NCBI GenBank assembly: GCA_963668585.1
Contig: OY764869.1
Location: 3,534,001 to 3,598,000 of the forward strand
DNA length: 64,000 bases
Source of the DNA: Bin87 sp963668585
GTDB lineage: Bacteria; Chloroflexota; Dehalococcoidia; Lucifugimonadales; UBA3495
Reading direction: 5' to 3'
Of the stretch, positions 35,424 through 44,388 are shown one piece after another (the first letter of the stretch is position 1; each line of letters starts with the position of its first letter). Below the pieces are notes generated by a model that worked only from the letters and a program-made list of their open reading frames with translations, had not been told where the DNA came from and did not search any database. The position numbers were made by a program, and so were the translations under genes.

Positions 35424-36248
35424 CCCAATCCAACGGGGTCGGAGGGGTGCCTCAATCGCTCCACTGCCACAGATGACATCGCAGATGTTACGTTATTATC
35501 GGTGAGACGGGTTGTCAACTGCGTGATTGCCCGCAGGCGCTTCCGGTACGCCGGGCGGGTGCGGGTGAGCGGCCCATGTTTGGATGCGCCGGGGGCGGAA
35601 CCTGCAGCCGGCGAAGGTAAGCGCGCGGCCGGGCATGGACAGAGGCCCGGCCGCAAACGGTTGCCCGTGATGTGCTTTACCGATGAGGGGAAAGCGCTGT
35701 GTTCTCGATTGCGGTCCTTTCCGTCGGTCGGTGGTTGTTTCGGTTTGGTTGTGGTCAGGGTTCCTGGGGGTTCAGGTTGTCGGCGCTACGGCCCGAGAGC
35801 GTGGGTTGCGATTTTGAGTCCTAGAGTTCCACGTGCTGACCGCCTTGGTCGATGAGAGCATTACGCCCTCACTTGCCCTTGCCCACCAAGGGGAAAGGGG
35901 ACATGCGACCCTCGTGGAGCGGTGGTGACACCCGCCGTACTGGTCCATGCCATGCTGTGGAGAAAGACAGCCGAGGGCGATGGCCAGCGTGCAGAAATCC
36001 GACTTGTGCCGCGGGGGCGAACCCGCGACGGTTGGGCCGTTTTTACCTGAACCCCGATGAATCCTATTCAGATGTGTCCGCCAGAGGCGGGTGTGTCCTG
36101 GCAACTGCCCTGGCCCTGCGCGGGGGCGTGGCGGGCGCGGCCAACCGGGAACAGCGCTGAGTTCCTCGCTGGCCTGTTGCCGAACATGGGTTCAGTATAA
36201 CGAACGTATGACCGTATCGCAAGGGGTAGTTCCTTGGAATTTGAGGTT
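35424..36248. other. Gene-free region in a decayed segment
   Basis: About 825 bases. Several short open frames on both strands are rich in Arg, Gly and Pro, lack ribosome sites and look like random GC-rich DNA. A C-rich/G-rich inverted stretch (CCCTCACTTGCCC to AAGGGGAAAGGGG, about 35868-35900) resembles a degenerate dispersed repeat. No tRNA, tmRNA or RNase P features were found. Confidence 0.5.
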
Positions 36249-36980
36249 TCAGGATTGTGGGTGCAAGGCGGTGTGAGACGGCATTTCGTCCCAGGTGCGA
36301 CCGTCGAGTTCGCGGCCGTTGCGCTTTTTGAACACGCCGCCCCATTGCTTGAAGTGGAACGCGACGCCGGCATCAATGCACTGATCCCGAATTTCGCGGG
36401 CCCAATCGGGTTGCATCGGACGGGCGCCGGGACCGGATTCACCGCCGACGATGACCCAGTCTATGCCGTTGAGGTCCAAATTGGGCAGGTCGCCAAGCAG
36501 TGGTTCCAAAGACAGGAATTTCACCTTCGCGCCCGTTTCGCGCAACGAGTCGATGCGATGCACGTATTGCTGAGATTCCACGCTCACTCCCATCCAGACC
36601 TGCTCCGGCCAGGGCAACGTATCACTCAATTCCGCCACACGCTCCGCACGCTTGGTCAATACCTGGTAGCGATGCCAGTCAGCGCGTTCCATTACGTCGA
36701 ACACGTCGCGGATGAACGGTTCCGGCACATCGACGTGAAACAGGTCGCTCATTGAATTGACGAAGATGGAGCGAGGCTTGCGCCAGCGCAGGGGGATTTC
36801 CAGCGTGTCAGGGTGCAGCGTCACCTCGAAGCCATTGCTGTACTTCGCCATGCCGGTGGCCTTGAGGCGTTTGGACAAACGCTCGGCGTAGCAATGCTTG
36901 CAACCCGGGCTGATCTTGTTGCAGCCGGTGACGGGGTTCCAGGTGGCGTCGGTCCACTCGATTTTGCTGCCTTGGGCCAT
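36249..36980 (-). CDS. DUF5131 / phage Gp37-Gp68 family protein (three-Cys motif)
   Basis: 243 residues from ATG 36980. The N-terminus SKIEWTDATWNPVTGCNKIS is diagnostic, followed by the three-Cys cluster C-x5-C-x2-C (CNKISPGCKHCYAERL), probably an Fe-S or zinc site. Later motifs: FVNSMSDLFH, VLTKRAERV, MGVSVESQ, VGGESGPGARPM and the tail FKQWGG. The family is radical-SAM-like in its Cys spacing, but its function is unknown. Its usual partner TcmP is present only as a fragment just upstream (5 bases). Confidence 0.88.
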   Translation of the reverse strand: MAQGSKIEWTDATWNPVTGCNKISPGCKHCYAERLSKRLKATGMAKYSNGFEVTLHPDTLEIPLRWRKPRSIFVNSMSDLFHVDVPEPFIRDVFDVMERADWHRYQVLTKRAERVAELSDTLPWPEQVWMGVSVESQQYVHRIDSLRETGAKVKFLSLEPLLGDLPNLDLNGIDWVIVGGESGPGARPMQPDWAREIRDQCIDAGVAFHFKQWGGVFKKRNGRELDGRTWDEMPSHTALHPQS

Positions 36981-36985
36981 GTTAG

Positions 36986-37201
36986 CTACCCGATGTCGAA
37001 CGCCATGCGAAACTGGCCGCTTTGCTGACGTTGTGTCACCTTGTCCCAAAAATCCGCACCTCGTTGGTGCTTGCTGGCGAAAATCAGACAATACAGGGTC
37101 AGATGCTTCGAATTATCAACCACAACGTGATCACGGATATAGTCGTATCCGATGGCGCGTAACTCTTGCGCGTATGAATCCAGCAGTACGCGGGCGGGCA
37201 A
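36986..37201 (-). pseudogene. tcmP: C-terminal remnant of three-Cys-motif partner protein TcmP
   Basis: About 71 residues remain, ending ...YCLIFASKHQRGADFWDKVT then 14 more residues, which matches the C-terminal end of TcmP-type proteins (LIFASKH, followed by a Trp-containing helix). Full proteins have roughly 300-400 residues. The frame is open into the MITE at 37207-37335, so the homologous part stops at the element's edge and the N-terminal part of the gene is gone. Five bases separate it from the DUF5131 gene, the usual partner arrangement. Confidence 0.68.
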
Positions 37202-37206
37202 CTCCG

Positions 37207-37335
37207 GGGCAATTCGATTATCCTGGCAAAGGACGATTGCTGTCTCGAAAACGGTTCACTGTTCACCGTTCGCTCGTCCTTCGACAGGCTCAGGATGAGC
37301 GAACTACCTCGACTATCGTCATTAACGAATGGCCC
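37207..37335. mobile_element. MITE-like element, copy 3 (about 129 bp)
   Basis: Left GGGCAATTCGATTATCCTGG, right TCATTAACGAATGGCCC, the same layout and near-identical inner hairpin (CTCGTCCTTCGACAGGCTC) as the copy at 29626. It abuts the truncated tcmP. Confidence 0.75.
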
Positions 37336-37418
37336 TGAGACTGCGGCATTTTGTTTTGGCGCGGTTGAGCCCATGCGTTATACTTTCTCCGCCCAGTGCG
37401 CCTCTGGAATAGCCTCCC

Positions 37419-38438
37419 ATGACCACCGCTGACAGCATGACCACACGCATTCTTATTACCGATTTTGTTTGGCCTTCGACCGGGCCGGAGCGGGAGGTTC
37501 TGGTTGATGGGTTGGGGGATGGCGTGGAGGTGGTGGAGGCGCCGGACGGGTCGGAGGACACGCTGGCATCGCTGGCGGTGGATTGCGACGCGATCATGAC
37601 GTGCTTTGCGCAGGTTACGCCGGCGGTGGTGCGGGCCGCCGAACGGTGCCGGTGCATCAGCAGGTACGGCGTGGGCGTGGACAACATCGCGGTGGACGTG
37701 GCGACCGATCTGGGCATCCCCGTCACCTATGTGCCGGACTACTGCGTGGATGAGGTCAGCGACCACGTGATGGCGCTGCTGCTGGCGTGGAACCGGCAGG
37801 TCGGCTTCTACGACGGCGTCGCCAAGGCCGGCCGCTGGGAGGGTACGGCGTCGCCGCACCCGTTGACTCGACTGCGGGGACAGAGCATCGGCATCCTGGG
37901 ATTTGGACGCATCGGCAGGGCGGTGGCGGACAAGGCGCGGGCTTTTGGCCTCTCCGTGCTGGTCCACGATCCGTATCTGGCGGCGGATGCCAGCCTTCCG
38001 GACGGCGTTGCTGCGGTTGCCATGGACGACCTGCTGACCGCTGCCGATTATGTCACGGTGCATACGCCGCTGAATGACGACACGCGCGGACTGGTCGGTG
38101 AACGGGAATTGGGCAGGATGAAGGCTTCGGCGTACCTGATCAACTGCGCGCGGGGGCCCATCGTGGACGAACCGGCCCTGTACGCCGCGTTGCGGGACGG
38201 GAGCATCGCCGGCGCCGGCCTGGACGTGATGGAGTCGGCCGCGCCGCCGGCAGACCACCCCATGTTTGCCCTGGAAAACGTCATCGTCACGCCGCACGTC
38301 GCGTTCCTGTCGCAGCAGTCGGTGCTGGAACTGGAGGTGCGCACCGCCCGGGCCACGGTGGACGTGCTGCAGGGCAGGATGCCGGAGTTTTTGGTGAACC
38401 CGATGGTACTGCCTCACTCGCGGGTTGCGTTGGGGTGA
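37419..38438 (+). CDS. D-isomer-specific 2-hydroxyacid dehydrogenase (CtBP/SerA-like)
   Basis: 339 residues. NAD-dependent: GxGxxG in GILGFGRIGRAVADKA near 167, and catalytic Arg (NCARGPIVDE), Glu (in the helix after DVMES) and His (TPHVAFLS). The substrate domain is at the N-terminus (SRYGVGVDNIAVDVA). The lack of an ACT domain separates it from long SerA. The second Met (37437) is a possible start. The substrate, a D-2-hydroxy acid such as phosphoglycerate or glyoxylate, cannot be told. Confidence 0.9.
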   Translation: MTTADSMTTRILITDFVWPSTGPEREVLVDGLGDGVEVVEAPDGSEDTLASLAVDCDAIMTCFAQVTPAVVRAAERCRCISRYGVGVDNIAVDVATDLGIPVTYVPDYCVDEVSDHVMALLLAWNRQVGFYDGVAKAGRWEGTASPHPLTRLRGQSIGILGFGRIGRAVADKARAFGLSVLVHDPYLAADASLPDGVAAVAMDDLLTAADYVTVHTPLNDDTRGLVGERELGRMKASAYLINCARGPIVDEPALYAALRDGSIAGAGLDVMESAAPPADHPMFALENVIVTPHVAFLSQQSVLELEVRTARATVDVLQGRMPEFLVNPMVLPHSRVALG

Positions 38439-38499
38439 GGTCCGATTTCCGCATCGATGAACAGGATGAGCGGGATTTTTGATTTGATTGGGGGATGAA

Positions 38500-39315
38500 T
38501 TGGCAGCAGGATTTACAGTCAGTTACCTGGGAACCGGTTCCGGCGGTTCCACCATGCGGGACCATACGGCGATGGTGCTGGACTGTCCCGGGGGTGAGCG
38601 CATCCTGCTGGATGCCGCCTCGGGCAATACCGTGTTGCGCCGCTGCGAGCAGCTTGGGATGTCGCCGACGGACTTCGACCACTGCCTGCTGAGCCACAGC
38701 CATCCCGACCACTGCGAGGGACTTCCGCACATTGAGATGCAGCGCAGCCGCCGGAATCCGGAACAGCAGCCGATGCAGGTGCATGGTTCCGGGGAAGCGG
38801 TTGCAGACATCGGGACGCTGCTCGGCTACCCGCGGAGGGGACTGACCGTTGACTCCGACGGGGCGCAGCGACGGGACGGTCGGCAGGTGTTCACCTTTCG
38901 CCCCACCGACCCTGGTGTCTGGGTGCAGTTGACACCCACCCTGCGGGCCAAATGCGCCGAGGTCAACCACATCGGCGGGGCGATGGCGTGGCGAGTGGAA
39001 TCGGGCGAGCACGCCGTGGTGTTCTCCGGGGACACCCGCTGGTGTCCCTCGCTGGCCGAATTGGCCGAAGGGGCGACGCTGCTGATTCACGAGGCCATCT
39101 GCACCGAGGCTGACCGCCGTCAGGCCGACGCCACGGCGCATTCAACGGCGGCGGAGGCCGCGCGGATCGCGCAGATGGCGGGCGTCGGATCTCTGACGCT
39201 GACGCACATCGACAACGCCTTCCATCTGGATAGTGACCCGCTGGCCGTGGAGGCGAGGGCCATCTATGACGGGCCGGTATCGGTGGCGTTCGATTGCTGG
39301 CAGCAGAGCGTCTGA
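38500..39315 (+). CDS. Metallo-beta-lactamase-fold hydrolase (RNase Z/arylsulfatase-like)
   Basis: About 271 residues. Zinc-binding motif SHSHPDHCEG near 65, then Asp in FSGDTRWCP and HEAICT, and the C-terminal LTHIDNAF, in the RNase Z/AtsA-like branch. TTG 38500 is preferred as start (GGGGGAT five bases upstream); TTG 38488 is in the same frame. It is downstream of the 2-hydroxyacid dehydrogenase by 61 bases. The physiological substrate is unknown. Confidence 0.83.
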   Translation: MAAGFTVSYLGTGSGGSTMRDHTAMVLDCPGGERILLDAASGNTVLRRCEQLGMSPTDFDHCLLSHSHPDHCEGLPHIEMQRSRRNPEQQPMQVHGSGEAVADIGTLLGYPRRGLTVDSDGAQRRDGRQVFTFRPTDPGVWVQLTPTLRAKCAEVNHIGGAMAWRVESGEHAVVFSGDTRWCPSLAELAEGATLLIHEAICTEADRRQADATAHSTAAEAARIAQMAGVGSLTLTHIDNAFHLDSDPLAVEARAIYDGPVSVAFDCWQQSV

Positions 39316-39461
39316 TCGGCCGGCGCGGGGTTCGCGCCGGCGAAAACACACGACCTTTCCGTGAATTTCGCGTGCCATACGCCTGCCCCCGGTATTCGCG
39401 AATGATGGTAAAATCACCGCCGTTGCGAATTGGCGCAAACATCGCCGCGAGTTGACGAACC

Positions 39462-40772
39462 ATGCACGCCCACGTCCAACAACAGGTAAACCCCCTGGTG
39501 CGGGTGGTGAACCTGTTGCAAGAGTTCTCCCTGCCGCTGATTGCCGGCGTGATACTCGGGCTGATCGCGGCCAACACCTTCCATCATTCATACGAGGTGG
39601 TGGTGGAGTTCAATCCTTTTGGGCACCATGCGTCGGTTTTCGGGCATGAACTGACCCTTCATTTCCTCATCAACGGCATGTTCATGTGCCTGTTCTTTGG
39701 CATCGCGACCAAGGAGATCACCGAGTCCACGCTGCCGGGCGGAGTGCTGAATCCGCTGCGGAGAGCGATAAATCCCCTGGCCGGCACACTGGGCGGGGTA
39801 TTCGGCCCGGTAGGAATGTATTTTGCGCTGGCGTGGCTGTTCTATGGAGGCACCGAGAATTTCGGCCCGGTTGCCAACGGTTGGGCCATTCCGACCGCGA
39901 CGGACATCGCGCTGGCCTGGCTGGTGGCGCGGGTGGTATTTGGCCCTCTGCATCCGGCGGTGAATTTCCTGCTGTTGCTGGCCGTTGCCGATGACGCCAT
40001 CGGACTGGTGATCATCGCCGTTTTCTATCCCGACCCGCACCATCCGGTGGAACCGATCTGGCTGCTGCTGGTCGTCGGCGGGATGGCAGTGTCGTACGTC
40101 CTACGGCGTTTCCGGATCCGCTGGTGGCCGGTGTACATCCTGGCCGGCGGGTCCATGTCCTGGGTTGGGCTGGCCAGCGCGGGTGTTGAGCCGGCGTTGG
40201 CGCTGGCGCCGATCGTTCCGTTCATGCCCCATGCCAGTCACGCGCAGGCTGTGGAGACGGAGCACAGCCACGAAGAGACCTCCGCTCCGCATCCCCATGC
40301 CGCCGAGGCGGCGCACGAGGGCCACAGCGTATTGGAGCAATTCGAGCATCAACTCAAGCTGTTCGTTGACTTCGGGCTGTTCTTTTTCGCGTTCGCCAAC
40401 GCCGGCGTCGCATTTTCGAGCATCGGTCTGGTGACGATGATGGTGCTGGCATCGTTGATAGTGGGCAAGGCCATCGGGGTAACGCTGTTTTCGTGGGCGG
40501 CGTCGCTGGCCGGATTCCCGCTGCCCCAGGGGATGGGCATACGGCACCTGGTGGTCACCGGAGTCATCGCGGGCCTGGGCCTGACCGTGGCGCTGTTCGT
40601 GGCAGGGAAGGCATTCCCCGGAGATTCGCCATTCCAGGAGCCGGGCAAGATGGGCGCGGTGTTCAGCATCGTTGCGGCGCTGGTTGCATACCTGCTGGGC
40701 AAGGCGCTGCGCGTGCGACAGGAAGGCCTCACTTTCCGCCTCGATCTCCCATGGAGCCGGCGCGGCCGATAG
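39462..40772 (+). CDS. nhaA: Na+/H+ antiporter NhaA
   Basis: 436 residues with 11-12 transmembrane helices. The signature GWAIPTATDIAL and the ion-binding Asp pair in VADDAIGLVII (Asp163/164 of E. coli) are present. A His-rich cytoplasmic loop (about residues 255-290: ASHAQAVETEHSHEETSAPH) is longer than in E. coli NhaA and may sense pH or metals. It exports Na+ in exchange for protons, which suits a saline habitat. Confidence 0.95.
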   Translation: MHAHVQQQVNPLVRVVNLLQEFSLPLIAGVILGLIAANTFHHSYEVVVEFNPFGHHASVFGHELTLHFLINGMFMCLFFGIATKEITESTLPGGVLNPLRRAINPLAGTLGGVFGPVGMYFALAWLFYGGTENFGPVANGWAIPTATDIALAWLVARVVFGPLHPAVNFLLLLAVADDAIGLVIIAVFYPDPHHPVEPIWLLLVVGGMAVSYVLRRFRIRWWPVYILAGGSMSWVGLASAGVEPALALAPIVPFMPHASHAQAVETEHSHEETSAPHPHAAEAAHEGHSVLEQFEHQLKLFVDFGLFFFAFANAGVAFSSIGLVTMMVLASLIVGKAIGVTLFSWAASLAGFPLPQGMGIRHLVVTGVIAGLGLTVALFVAGKAFPGDSPFQEPGKMGAVFSIVAALVAYLLGKALRVRQEGLTFRLDLPWSRRGR

Positions 40773-40824
40773 TGTGCAATGAGGTCAGACAGACAGTAAC
40801 CGGAACAGAGCAAGGAGCAACGAA

Positions 40825-41118
40825 ATGGCGCTGATTGGCGTACTGACGCATCACTGGGCCAAGGAAGACAAGATCGCCGAGGCGAAGACATTGCTGGAGG
40901 GGAACGGGGAGGCCCAGAGTCACGCTCCGGGCTTCGGGGCGCGTCAGACGTTCATATCGCTGTCCGACCCCGCCAAGATATCCACGCTGGTGACATGGGA
41001 AAGCAACGAGATTTACGATGCGTGGCGCGCCAGCCCCGAGCGGGCGGTGGCAATGGCCGGAGCCGAAGAACTGTGGTCGCGGGCGCCGGAGTCCGAGCGG
41101 TTCGAAATGCAGGACTGA
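40825..41118 (+). CDS. Antibiotic-biosynthesis-monooxygenase-like (ABM fold) small protein
   Basis: 97 residues; AAGGAGCAACGAA before the ATG. A ferredoxin-like fold is predicted from the strand-helix pattern: GVLTHHWAKEDKIAEAKTLL, then LVTWESNEIYDAWRASPER, typical of ABM/EthD-like dimeric proteins. The function is unknown. A hairpin at 41141-41166 ends the transcript. Confidence 0.7.
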   Translation: MALIGVLTHHWAKEDKIAEAKTLLEGNGEAQSHAPGFGARQTFISLSDPAKISTLVTWESNEIYDAWRASPERAVAMAGAEELWSRAPESERFEMQD

Positions 41119-41140
41119 CCCGCGCCAGGATGGGCAATCA

Positions 41141-41166
41141 GTGGCGGGTTTGAAACCCGCCGCTAC
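41141..41166. repeat. GTGGCGGGTTT...AAACCCGCCGCTAC palindrome (copy 3, variant centre)
   Basis: 26-bp near-perfect palindrome between two convergent genes; it can act as a terminator hairpin for either strand. Its CTA at 41163-41165 is the TAG stop codon of the minus-strand DRTGG protein. Related GC-rich copies with the same TTTGAAAC centre are in the tandem repeat at 53766. Confidence 0.75.
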
Positions 41167-42143
41167 GCCAGCAGGCTCGTGATATCGATCCCGTCCGTTA
41201 GCAGGTCGGCCATTCGCTCCGCCTTGTGAGCGTGGTAGGGGACGACTGCCCCGAGCAGGTCTCCGACAGCATCGGCGGTGGCAACCGTCCCGCCATCAAC
41301 CAGCAGCACGGCCACGTCGCGCTTGGATGCTTCAACGCGGATGTATTCGATGGGACGCGCTCCCCCGGTAAGCACCAGGCAACGGGTATCCTGCATGAGG
41401 CTGGCCATCTGGATGTCCGGACGCTCGGCCCGGGTGATCACCGCCTGGTTGGCGTGGCGTCCGAAGTATCCGGCGCCGGAGTCCATGATGTTCCCGCCGA
41501 TCAGGAAGCGGTCAACCCAAGCATCCCCGTCGGAGGGTTCCAATTCCCAGCGGCCGTTCAGTTGCGCCGCCAGTTGGTTCATGGTCAACGACAGCATCGG
41601 GCGGTCCTCAGGCACGGCGGCGACCGGGCCGATGCCGACGGCGCGCAATTCGTCCAGCAGACGCTCGGCGGCGGCGACGCGGTAGCGCGGGGTCTGGTTG
41701 ATGATGACACCGGCGAGTGCATCTCCCAACGTGGCGACGCTGCTGGATATGGCGGCCGCGGACAATCCGGAGTCGTAACCGAACACCGCAATCACGCGCG
41801 CCGAGAGACGCTCGACCAGACCGGCGGTGATCGGACCGGAGATGCCGGAACCGCTGACCGGGTTGGCGATTTCGACCAGGGTATGCTGGCTGATGCCGCC
41901 CAGGGATCGAACCGCGCTGGCGGCGGAGTCCAGTGAAATGGCGGTTTCGCCGTCGGCCACCGGTACACCGCCTCGGAAATTTTGAGCGAAATACACAGCG
42001 TCCGGATCGGTGCGGCCGGCCGGAGAGAGGGGTTTGCAGACCGACACGGCATCGCCCCGACGGCCGATGAGGGTGGCTAGGCCGGCTGCCACCGACGTTT
42101 TGCCGGCGCCGGGGCCGTGGGATGAAACCAGAAGGACGGACAT
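41163..42143 (-). CDS. BioD-like ATPase with DRTGG domain
   Basis: 326 residues. The N-terminal P-loop domain (SSHGPGAGKTSVAAGLA at 8-24) is of the dethiobiotin-synthetase/cobyrinate-synthase class. The C-terminal DRTGG domain covers about 215-320 (VITRAERPDIQM, CLVLTGGARPIEYI). It has the architecture of the N-terminal part of long phosphotransacetylases but no PTA catalytic domain; the function of stand-alone forms is unknown. The stop codon lies inside the palindrome at 41141. The 187 bases between it and the pentapeptide gene contain nothing recognisable. Confidence 0.78.
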   Translation of the reverse strand: MSVLLVSSHGPGAGKTSVAAGLATLIGRRGDAVSVCKPLSPAGRTDPDAVYFAQNFRGGVPVADGETAISLDSAASAVRSLGGISQHTLVEIANPVSGSGISGPITAGLVERLSARVIAVFGYDSGLSAAAISSSVATLGDALAGVIINQTPRYRVAAAERLLDELRAVGIGPVAAVPEDRPMLSLTMNQLAAQLNGRWELEPSDGDAWVDRFLIGGNIMDSGAGYFGRHANQAVITRAERPDIQMASLMQDTRCLVLTGGARPIEYIRVEASKRDVAVLLVDGGTVATADAVGDLLGAVVPYHAHKAERMADLLTDGIDITSLLA

Positions 42144-42330
42144 GGTGGATTCGGGGACGGTTATGCTGCGCCGACCGGCGCTCGCAATATCGGCCGGCCG
42201 CCATCGTCGTTGCCGTGGAAGACGCAGCCGGCAATCACCGCCGGCAGGGCGACGGCGCTTACTGTTGCCGAAACGATGGCAGGGTCAAATACGATCATCG
42301 GAATGCCTACGGCACGAGTCTCGGAGCCTG

Positions 42331-43032
42331 TCAGTAGTCGTCCACCCGGTTCTCGATGAACATGGGGTCGAACCCGGGCGGGAACCGGGTGCTGTCGTCC
42401 CATTTGCCCATGGTCATGTCGCAACGGTGCAGGCTGGCCCGGTCGAAGTTGGCGCCGCGCAGGTCGGTCATGATCCACATCGAGTCGCGGATTTTGGCGC
42501 CGGTGAAGTTGGCTCCGTGCATGACGGCGCGGCTGACGTCAGCGCCGTTCAGGTTGGCACCCTGCCAGTCAGAGTCGGTCAGATTTGCGGAACGCAAGTC
42601 GACCTCGATGGCGGTGGTCTGGCTACAATCGGCGGCGGTCAGATTGGTATTGAGGAAGGATGCGCGGTTGAGCCGGGCCCACTGCAAAACGCTCTCCTGC
42701 ATGTTGGACTGTTTCAGATCGGCCCAGAAGAGGTTGGCGTTGCGCAGGATGGTGGTGGTCATGTCCGACGATGCCAAGGCCGCCCCGTACAGGTCAGCGC
42801 CGGTCAGGTCCGCAGCCCTCAGATCGCAGCGGGACAGGTTGGCCCTGGTGAGTTTGGCGTCGCTGAGGGTTGCCCCCCGCAGGTCCGCGCCTCTGACGTC
42901 CACACCGGTCAGATCCAAGCCCCGCAGGTCGGCGACCCGCAGGTCCAATTGAACATCGGGATGCTCAGCACGCCAGGACTCCAGATCGGCAGAGCCGGCG
43001 CGGACAATTTCTACGTGTTCCTGATTAGCCAT
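42331..43032 (-). CDS. Pentapeptide-repeat protein
   Basis: 233 residues, of which about 35-205 are tandem A(D/N)LxG-type pentapeptides (ADLRGLDLTGVDVRGADLRG and onwards) forming a right-handed quadrilateral beta helix. No membrane segment. Such proteins can mimic DNA (QnrA/MfpA) or scaffold others; which applies here is unknown. The ATG at 43032 directly abuts the TAG of the SelW-like selenoprotein, so the two are surely one transcript. Confidence 0.87.
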   Translation of the reverse strand: MANQEHVEIVRAGSADLESWRAEHPDVQLDLRVADLRGLDLTGVDVRGADLRGATLSDAKLTRANLSRCDLRAADLTGADLYGAALASSDMTTTILRNANLFWADLKQSNMQESVLQWARLNRASFLNTNLTAADCSQTTAIEVDLRSANLTDSDWQGANLNGADVSRAVMHGANFTGAKIRDSMWIMTDLRGANFDRASLHRCDMTMGKWDDSTRFPPGFDPMFIENRVDDY

Positions 43033-43344
43033 CTACTTGCCGGCCATCATCTCGTCTTCAACGTCGAAGACACGCTCGGCGATCACCATTTTGAGTTCGT
43101 TGACCTTGGTGTACCCAGGGTATTCGTCTCCGTCTTCGTCGAAGCGGTCAAATATCTTGCTGCCATCGAGGTAGATTTCAAGGCGACCCTTGTCGGCGGG
43201 GGTCATTTTAATGGCAATGTCGCCGGCGTTTTGGGAACGCCAGAATTCGGTCGCCAGCCACGTGGCGAGACCGTGGTAGCCTCAAGGCACGCAGTAAACG
43301 ATGTCCACTTCGACTTTGCCGAAGTCTGACCTTGTCATCGTCAT
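43033..43344 (-). CDS. SelW/Rdx-family selenoprotein (CxxU; TGA read as selenocysteine)
   Basis: The minus-strand frame from ATG 43344 (AACAGGAG upstream) to TAG at 43033-43035 gives 103 residues with one in-frame TGA at 43284-43282. The motif reads I-V-Y-C18-V-P-U21-G-Y, followed by a helix HGLATWLATEF, exactly the CxxU redox motif and layout of the Rdx (SelW/SelT/SelH) thioredoxin-like family; Cys homologs have CxxC there. The rest (IAIKMTPADKGRLEIYLDGS, KIFDR) fits the family's second half. A SECIS-like hairpin follows. Callers that stop at TGA would miss this gene entirely. It is translated next to the pentapeptide-repeat gene. Confidence 0.88.
43249..43272 (-). promoter_or_regulatory. 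Candidate bacterial SECIS element of the SelW-like gene
   Basis: Counting from the U of UGA on the minus strand: GG at 13-14, bulged TC, stem TCGCC (17-21), loop ACGTGGCT (22-29), stem GGCGA (30-34), CC (35-36). A bulged U on the 5' side and GU in the apical loop 22-29 nt from UGA are the known bacterial SECIS features. A shorter alternative (CCACG/CGTGG) overlaps it. Confidence 0.7.
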
Positions 43345-43417
43345 TCGAGTTGCTCCTGTTGTTTGATTGTCATGCACAGGAATCCGCACCCATGTGCCTG
43401 ATACCTGGGCGACTGGG

Positions 43418-43843
43418 TTATCCGGTGACAACAGCGCTGGCCTGACCAACGGCGGTCTTGTCGCCGTCCTGGTTTTCGCAGTACACGTCCACCGTCACCA
43501 GCGTGGTGCCGTCGTCCTGCTGCTGCCGGCTATTGACCTGCCCGTGGATGCTGACGGTATCGCCATGCTTCACGGGGCGCAGGAATTTGAGGTTGACGTT
43601 GCCGCTGCGGTGGAAATCTTCGGGCCCGATGAACTTGCGCATGGCCTCAGTGCAGAAGGCGATGCTCATGCGACCGGACGCGATGGCATAGGTGGTGCCC
43701 AACCGCCTGGATGCCAACTCCGGATCGTTGTGGATGTTGGCGCGGTTGAGGATTCCGCAGGCCTCGAACTGGTTGATGACGTCCTGGGTGATGTGCTTGC
43801 TGATAACGGGCAGCGTTTCGCTGTCTAGCCTTGCGGATGCCAT
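43418..43843 (-). CDS. MaoC-type hot-dog dehydratase
   Basis: 141 residues. MaoC/R-hydratase-like fold: start HITQDVINQFEACGILNRAN, then a hydratase-like ASRRLGTTYAIASGRMS and the strand GNVNLKFLRPVKHGDTVSI. The Asp/His pair of true R-hydratases is not clear. It overlaps the next minus-strand gene by 19 bases, with which it probably forms a two-chain (FAS1-type N/C) heteromer. Acyl-CoA or a related substrate is inferred. Confidence 0.75.
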   Translation of the reverse strand: MASARLDSETLPVISKHITQDVINQFEACGILNRANIHNDPELASRRLGTTYAIASGRMSIAFCTEAMRKFIGPEDFHRSGNVNLKFLRPVKHGDTVSIHGQVNSRQQQDDGTTLVTVDVYCENQDGDKTAVGQASAVVTG

Positions 43844-44250
43844 TTCTTGCCCAACTCCTCAGGTTTCTTGATCTGGTAGGTGCGCATTCTTTCGATGAGC
43901 CGGCCATCTTCGTCGACGGCGGTGGCTTCGATGACCAGGTAGGGCTTGTCGCGCCGGACGTACTTGTTGTGGATGCGCCCGGTCACGCGGATTGTCTTCC
44001 CGGGAATGGGAGGATTGTGCAGATCAATCTCGTTGCCGGCGTTGATGCTGCCGGTCTGGTCGTCGTAGGCCATTGCCAGCGAGGTGGCGTCGTGCTTCAC
44101 CGCGATGGTGGGGAAAACGGCGTCAGGATCGTCCACGGCCTTGCGGTAGAGGTCGATCATCTCCTGGGTCAGCACGTACTCGTAAGACCCAAGCTCTTCG
44201 CCGATCTCGACTTCGTCGTACACGAACAGGGGAAGATCTGGTTCGGCCAT
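43825..44250 (-). CDS. MaoC-type hot-dog protein, N-terminal partner
   Basis: 141 residues with DEVEIGEELGSYEYVLTQEM, the typical beginning of FAS1-like MaoC N-terminal domains, then LHNPPIPGKTIRVTGRIHNK. First of the two overlapping MaoC genes. In many bacteria such small pairs dehydrate a 3-hydroxyacyl or hydroxyacid-CoA compound. It is divergent from cobQ. Confidence 0.75.
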   Translation of the reverse strand: MAEPDLPLFVYDEVEIGEELGSYEYVLTQEMIDLYRKAVDDPDAVFPTIAVKHDATSLAMAYDDQTGSINAGNEIDLHNPPIPGKTIRVTGRIHNKYVRRDKPYLVIEATAVDEDGRLIERMRTYQIKKPEELGKKWHPQG

Positions 44251-44388
44251 GGTGGCAAACTCCCGGACAATGGATTGGTCATATACGCCGCAATTACCAT
44301 ACCGCAGGCGCGGCAGGCAGTCAATCGCGACGGGCCCGCAACGCCATCCCGAGGCTGAAATGGGGTATCATTCCGGCGGAGGTTGCCG

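Noticed and set aside
35502..35855. Plus-strand open frame in the decayed segment as a gene
   Set aside because: No ribosome site, Arg/Gly-rich composition and no family features.
35424..36248. Search for tRNA, tmRNA or other stable RNA in the gene-free region
   Set aside because: No T-loop (GTTCRA) in a suitable stem context and no recognisable conserved RNA structure.
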